14,320 nt of DNA, taken from positions 1 to 14,320 of the forward strand of contig JABZHD010000015.1 in assembly GCA_015259045.1 (NCBI GenBank), given 5' to 3'. A program made the translations under genes and the position numbers. The DNA is from Atopobium sp. (lineage in GTDB: Bacteria > Actinomycetota > Coriobacteriia > Coriobacteriales > Atopobiaceae). The notes under the pieces are model-generated. The model was not told where the DNA came from, ran no database searches, and worked only from the letters and a program-made list of their open reading frames with translations. Below, in pieces: positions 13,463 to 14,320 of this stretch (the stretch's first letter is position 1; every line of letters begins with the position of its first letter).

Positions 13463-14320
13463 ATGGATTACGTTTACCTAGACTATGCAGCTTCAGCACC
13501 AATGCGCCAAGAGGCGCTTGATGCCGAGAAAACCTATGAAGCTTCACCCATTGCAGGGGTGAACCCAAACTCTTTGCACTCGCTTGGTCGTCAAGCGGCG
13601 CGAGAGCTTGATAGTGCTCGTGGTGTTATTGCACGTGCGGTGGGTGGTAAGTTTAGGGCTCCTGACGTGGTCTTTTGCTCTGGCGGAACTGAGGGCAATA
13701 ACCTTTCTGTTCTTGGAATGGCAGAAGGTATTCGCAACAAAGACCACAAACGCAACACGGTGGTTTTCTCGGCAATTGAACACGATTCTATTTTGGATCT
13801 GGCACCAGTTCTTCGCGAGAAGGGCTTTGAGGTAAGAATTGCTCAGCCTAACCGTCAGGGAAAGATTGAGACTTCTGCCCTTGAGAGTCTTTTGGACCAG
13901 TCAGTAGCCCTTGTTTCCGTCATGTATGCCAATAATGAGACGGGCGTTATTCAGCCAGTTGTTAATATTGCCCAAGCTGCTCATAAGGTGGGGGCGCTTT
14001 TCCACACTGACGCGGTTCAAGCATTTGGTCGCATTCCTCTAGAGGTAGCAGACGTAGACGCTCTGACCATTGCTGCCCACAAAATTGGTGGACCTCTTGG
14101 CATTGCTGCGGTTCTTATGCGCTCCAAGGTTCCGTTTAAAGCACAGAGTTACGGTGGGGGACAAGAGGCTGGCAGGCGTCATGGCACCCAGGACGTTCGA
14201 AGCGCTCTAGCCTTTGCTGCCGCAGCTGCGTGGTGCCAGGAGAACCTTACGCAAACGCAGGAGAGCGTTTCTGCGCGCGCTAATAAAGTGTATGAGACTC
14301 TTTGTGCTTCTCCCAAAATT
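13463..14320 (+). CDS. Cysteine desulfurase (NifS/IscS-like), 3' end cut off
   Basis: This PLP-dependent enzyme takes sulfur from cysteine for iron-sulfur clusters or tRNA thiolation. The visible 286 codons are open to the window end. Motifs in order are YLDYAASAPMR at the N-terminus, NPNSLHSLGRQA, CSGGTEGNNLSVLG, IEHDSILD, MYANNETGVIQPV, HTDAVQAFGR and AAHKIGGPLGIAAV, in which Lys207 is the PLP-binding lysine. GGGQEAGRRHGTQD follows. The catalytic cysteine loop should lie just beyond the window, so class I (IscS/NifS) can only be judged from overall similarity. The ATG at 13463 gives the standard N-terminus, though no strong ribosome binding site precedes it and the frame stays open upstream. 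It lies 60 bases after rpe. Which sulfur acceptor it serves (IscU-like, SufU or MnmA) would depend on genes outside the window. Confidence 0.93.
   Translation, partial: MDYVYLDYAASAPMRQEALDAEKTYEASPIAGVNPNSLHSLGRQAARELDSARGVIARAVGGKFRAPDVVFCSGGTEGNNLSVLGMAEGIRNKDHKRNTVVFSAIEHDSILDLAPVLREKGFEVRIAQPNRQGKIETSALESLLDQSVALVSVMYANNETGVIQPVVNIAQAAHKVGALFHTDAVQAFGRIPLEVADVDALTIAAHKIGGPLGIAAVLMRSKVPFKAQSYGGGQEAGRRHGTQDVRSALAFAAAAAWCQENLTQTQESVSARANKVYETLCASPKI

Noticed and set aside
1..14320. Signs of horizontal transfer, prophage, defence system or mobile element
   Set aside because: All genes are conserved housekeeping types on one strand with similar codon use, and no transposase, integrase, direct-repeat pair or tRNA gene was seen.

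Overview
The window is a compact, all plus-strand block of housekeeping genes from a bacterial chromosome. The order is ABC-F ATPase, site-2 protease, scpA, scpB, rluB, histidine phosphatase, a cmk-plsC fusion, ispH, a PDZ/radical-SAM-like DUF512 protein, der, plsY, gpsA, rpe and a cysteine desulfurase. Gene content, moderate GC (about half, by eye) and protein style suggest an actinobacterium of the class Coriobacteriia, perhaps Atopobium/Lancefieldella or Olsenella. This placement is an inference from remembered family resemblance and was not tested. I see no tRNA, rRNA, CRISPR array, insertion sequence, attachment site or prophage gene.

Layout. Bases 1-1824 hold the 3' part of an ABC-F gene, cut by the window start. 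Bases 1825-1979 are the longest non-coding stretch, with a weak hairpin and a degenerate 13-15 base tandem repeat. A GTG-started site-2 protease gene follows and overlaps scpA by one base. scpA, scpB and rluB follow with gaps of three bases. After a 64-base gap a histidine phosphatase gene begins, which overlaps the cmk-plsC fusion by one base. ispH and the DUF512 gene follow almost without spacing. After 46 bases come der, plsY (one-base overlap), gpsA (two-base gap) and rpe (nine-base gap). After a further 60 bases the cysteine desulfurase begins and runs off the window end. No non-coding stretch exceeds 300 bases.

How the genes work together. GpsA makes glycerol 3-phosphate, PlsY acylates it to lysophosphatidate, and the PlsC half of the fusion makes phosphatidate. 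The Cmk half phosphorylates CMP, which is released when CDP-diacylglycerol is consumed. The window therefore encodes most of the route from dihydroxyacetone phosphate to phosphatidate plus a step of CTP recycling. IspH supplies isoprenoid precursors. Der, RluB and probably the ABC-F protein act on the ribosome. ScpA and ScpB are the partners of SMC in chromosome segregation. Rpe belongs to the pentose phosphate pathway, and the cysteine desulfurase mobilises sulfur.

The main points of interest are the cmk-plsC fusion, the poorly understood DUF512 protein next to der, and the repeat tract before the protease. I found no convincing sign of a wholly new system.
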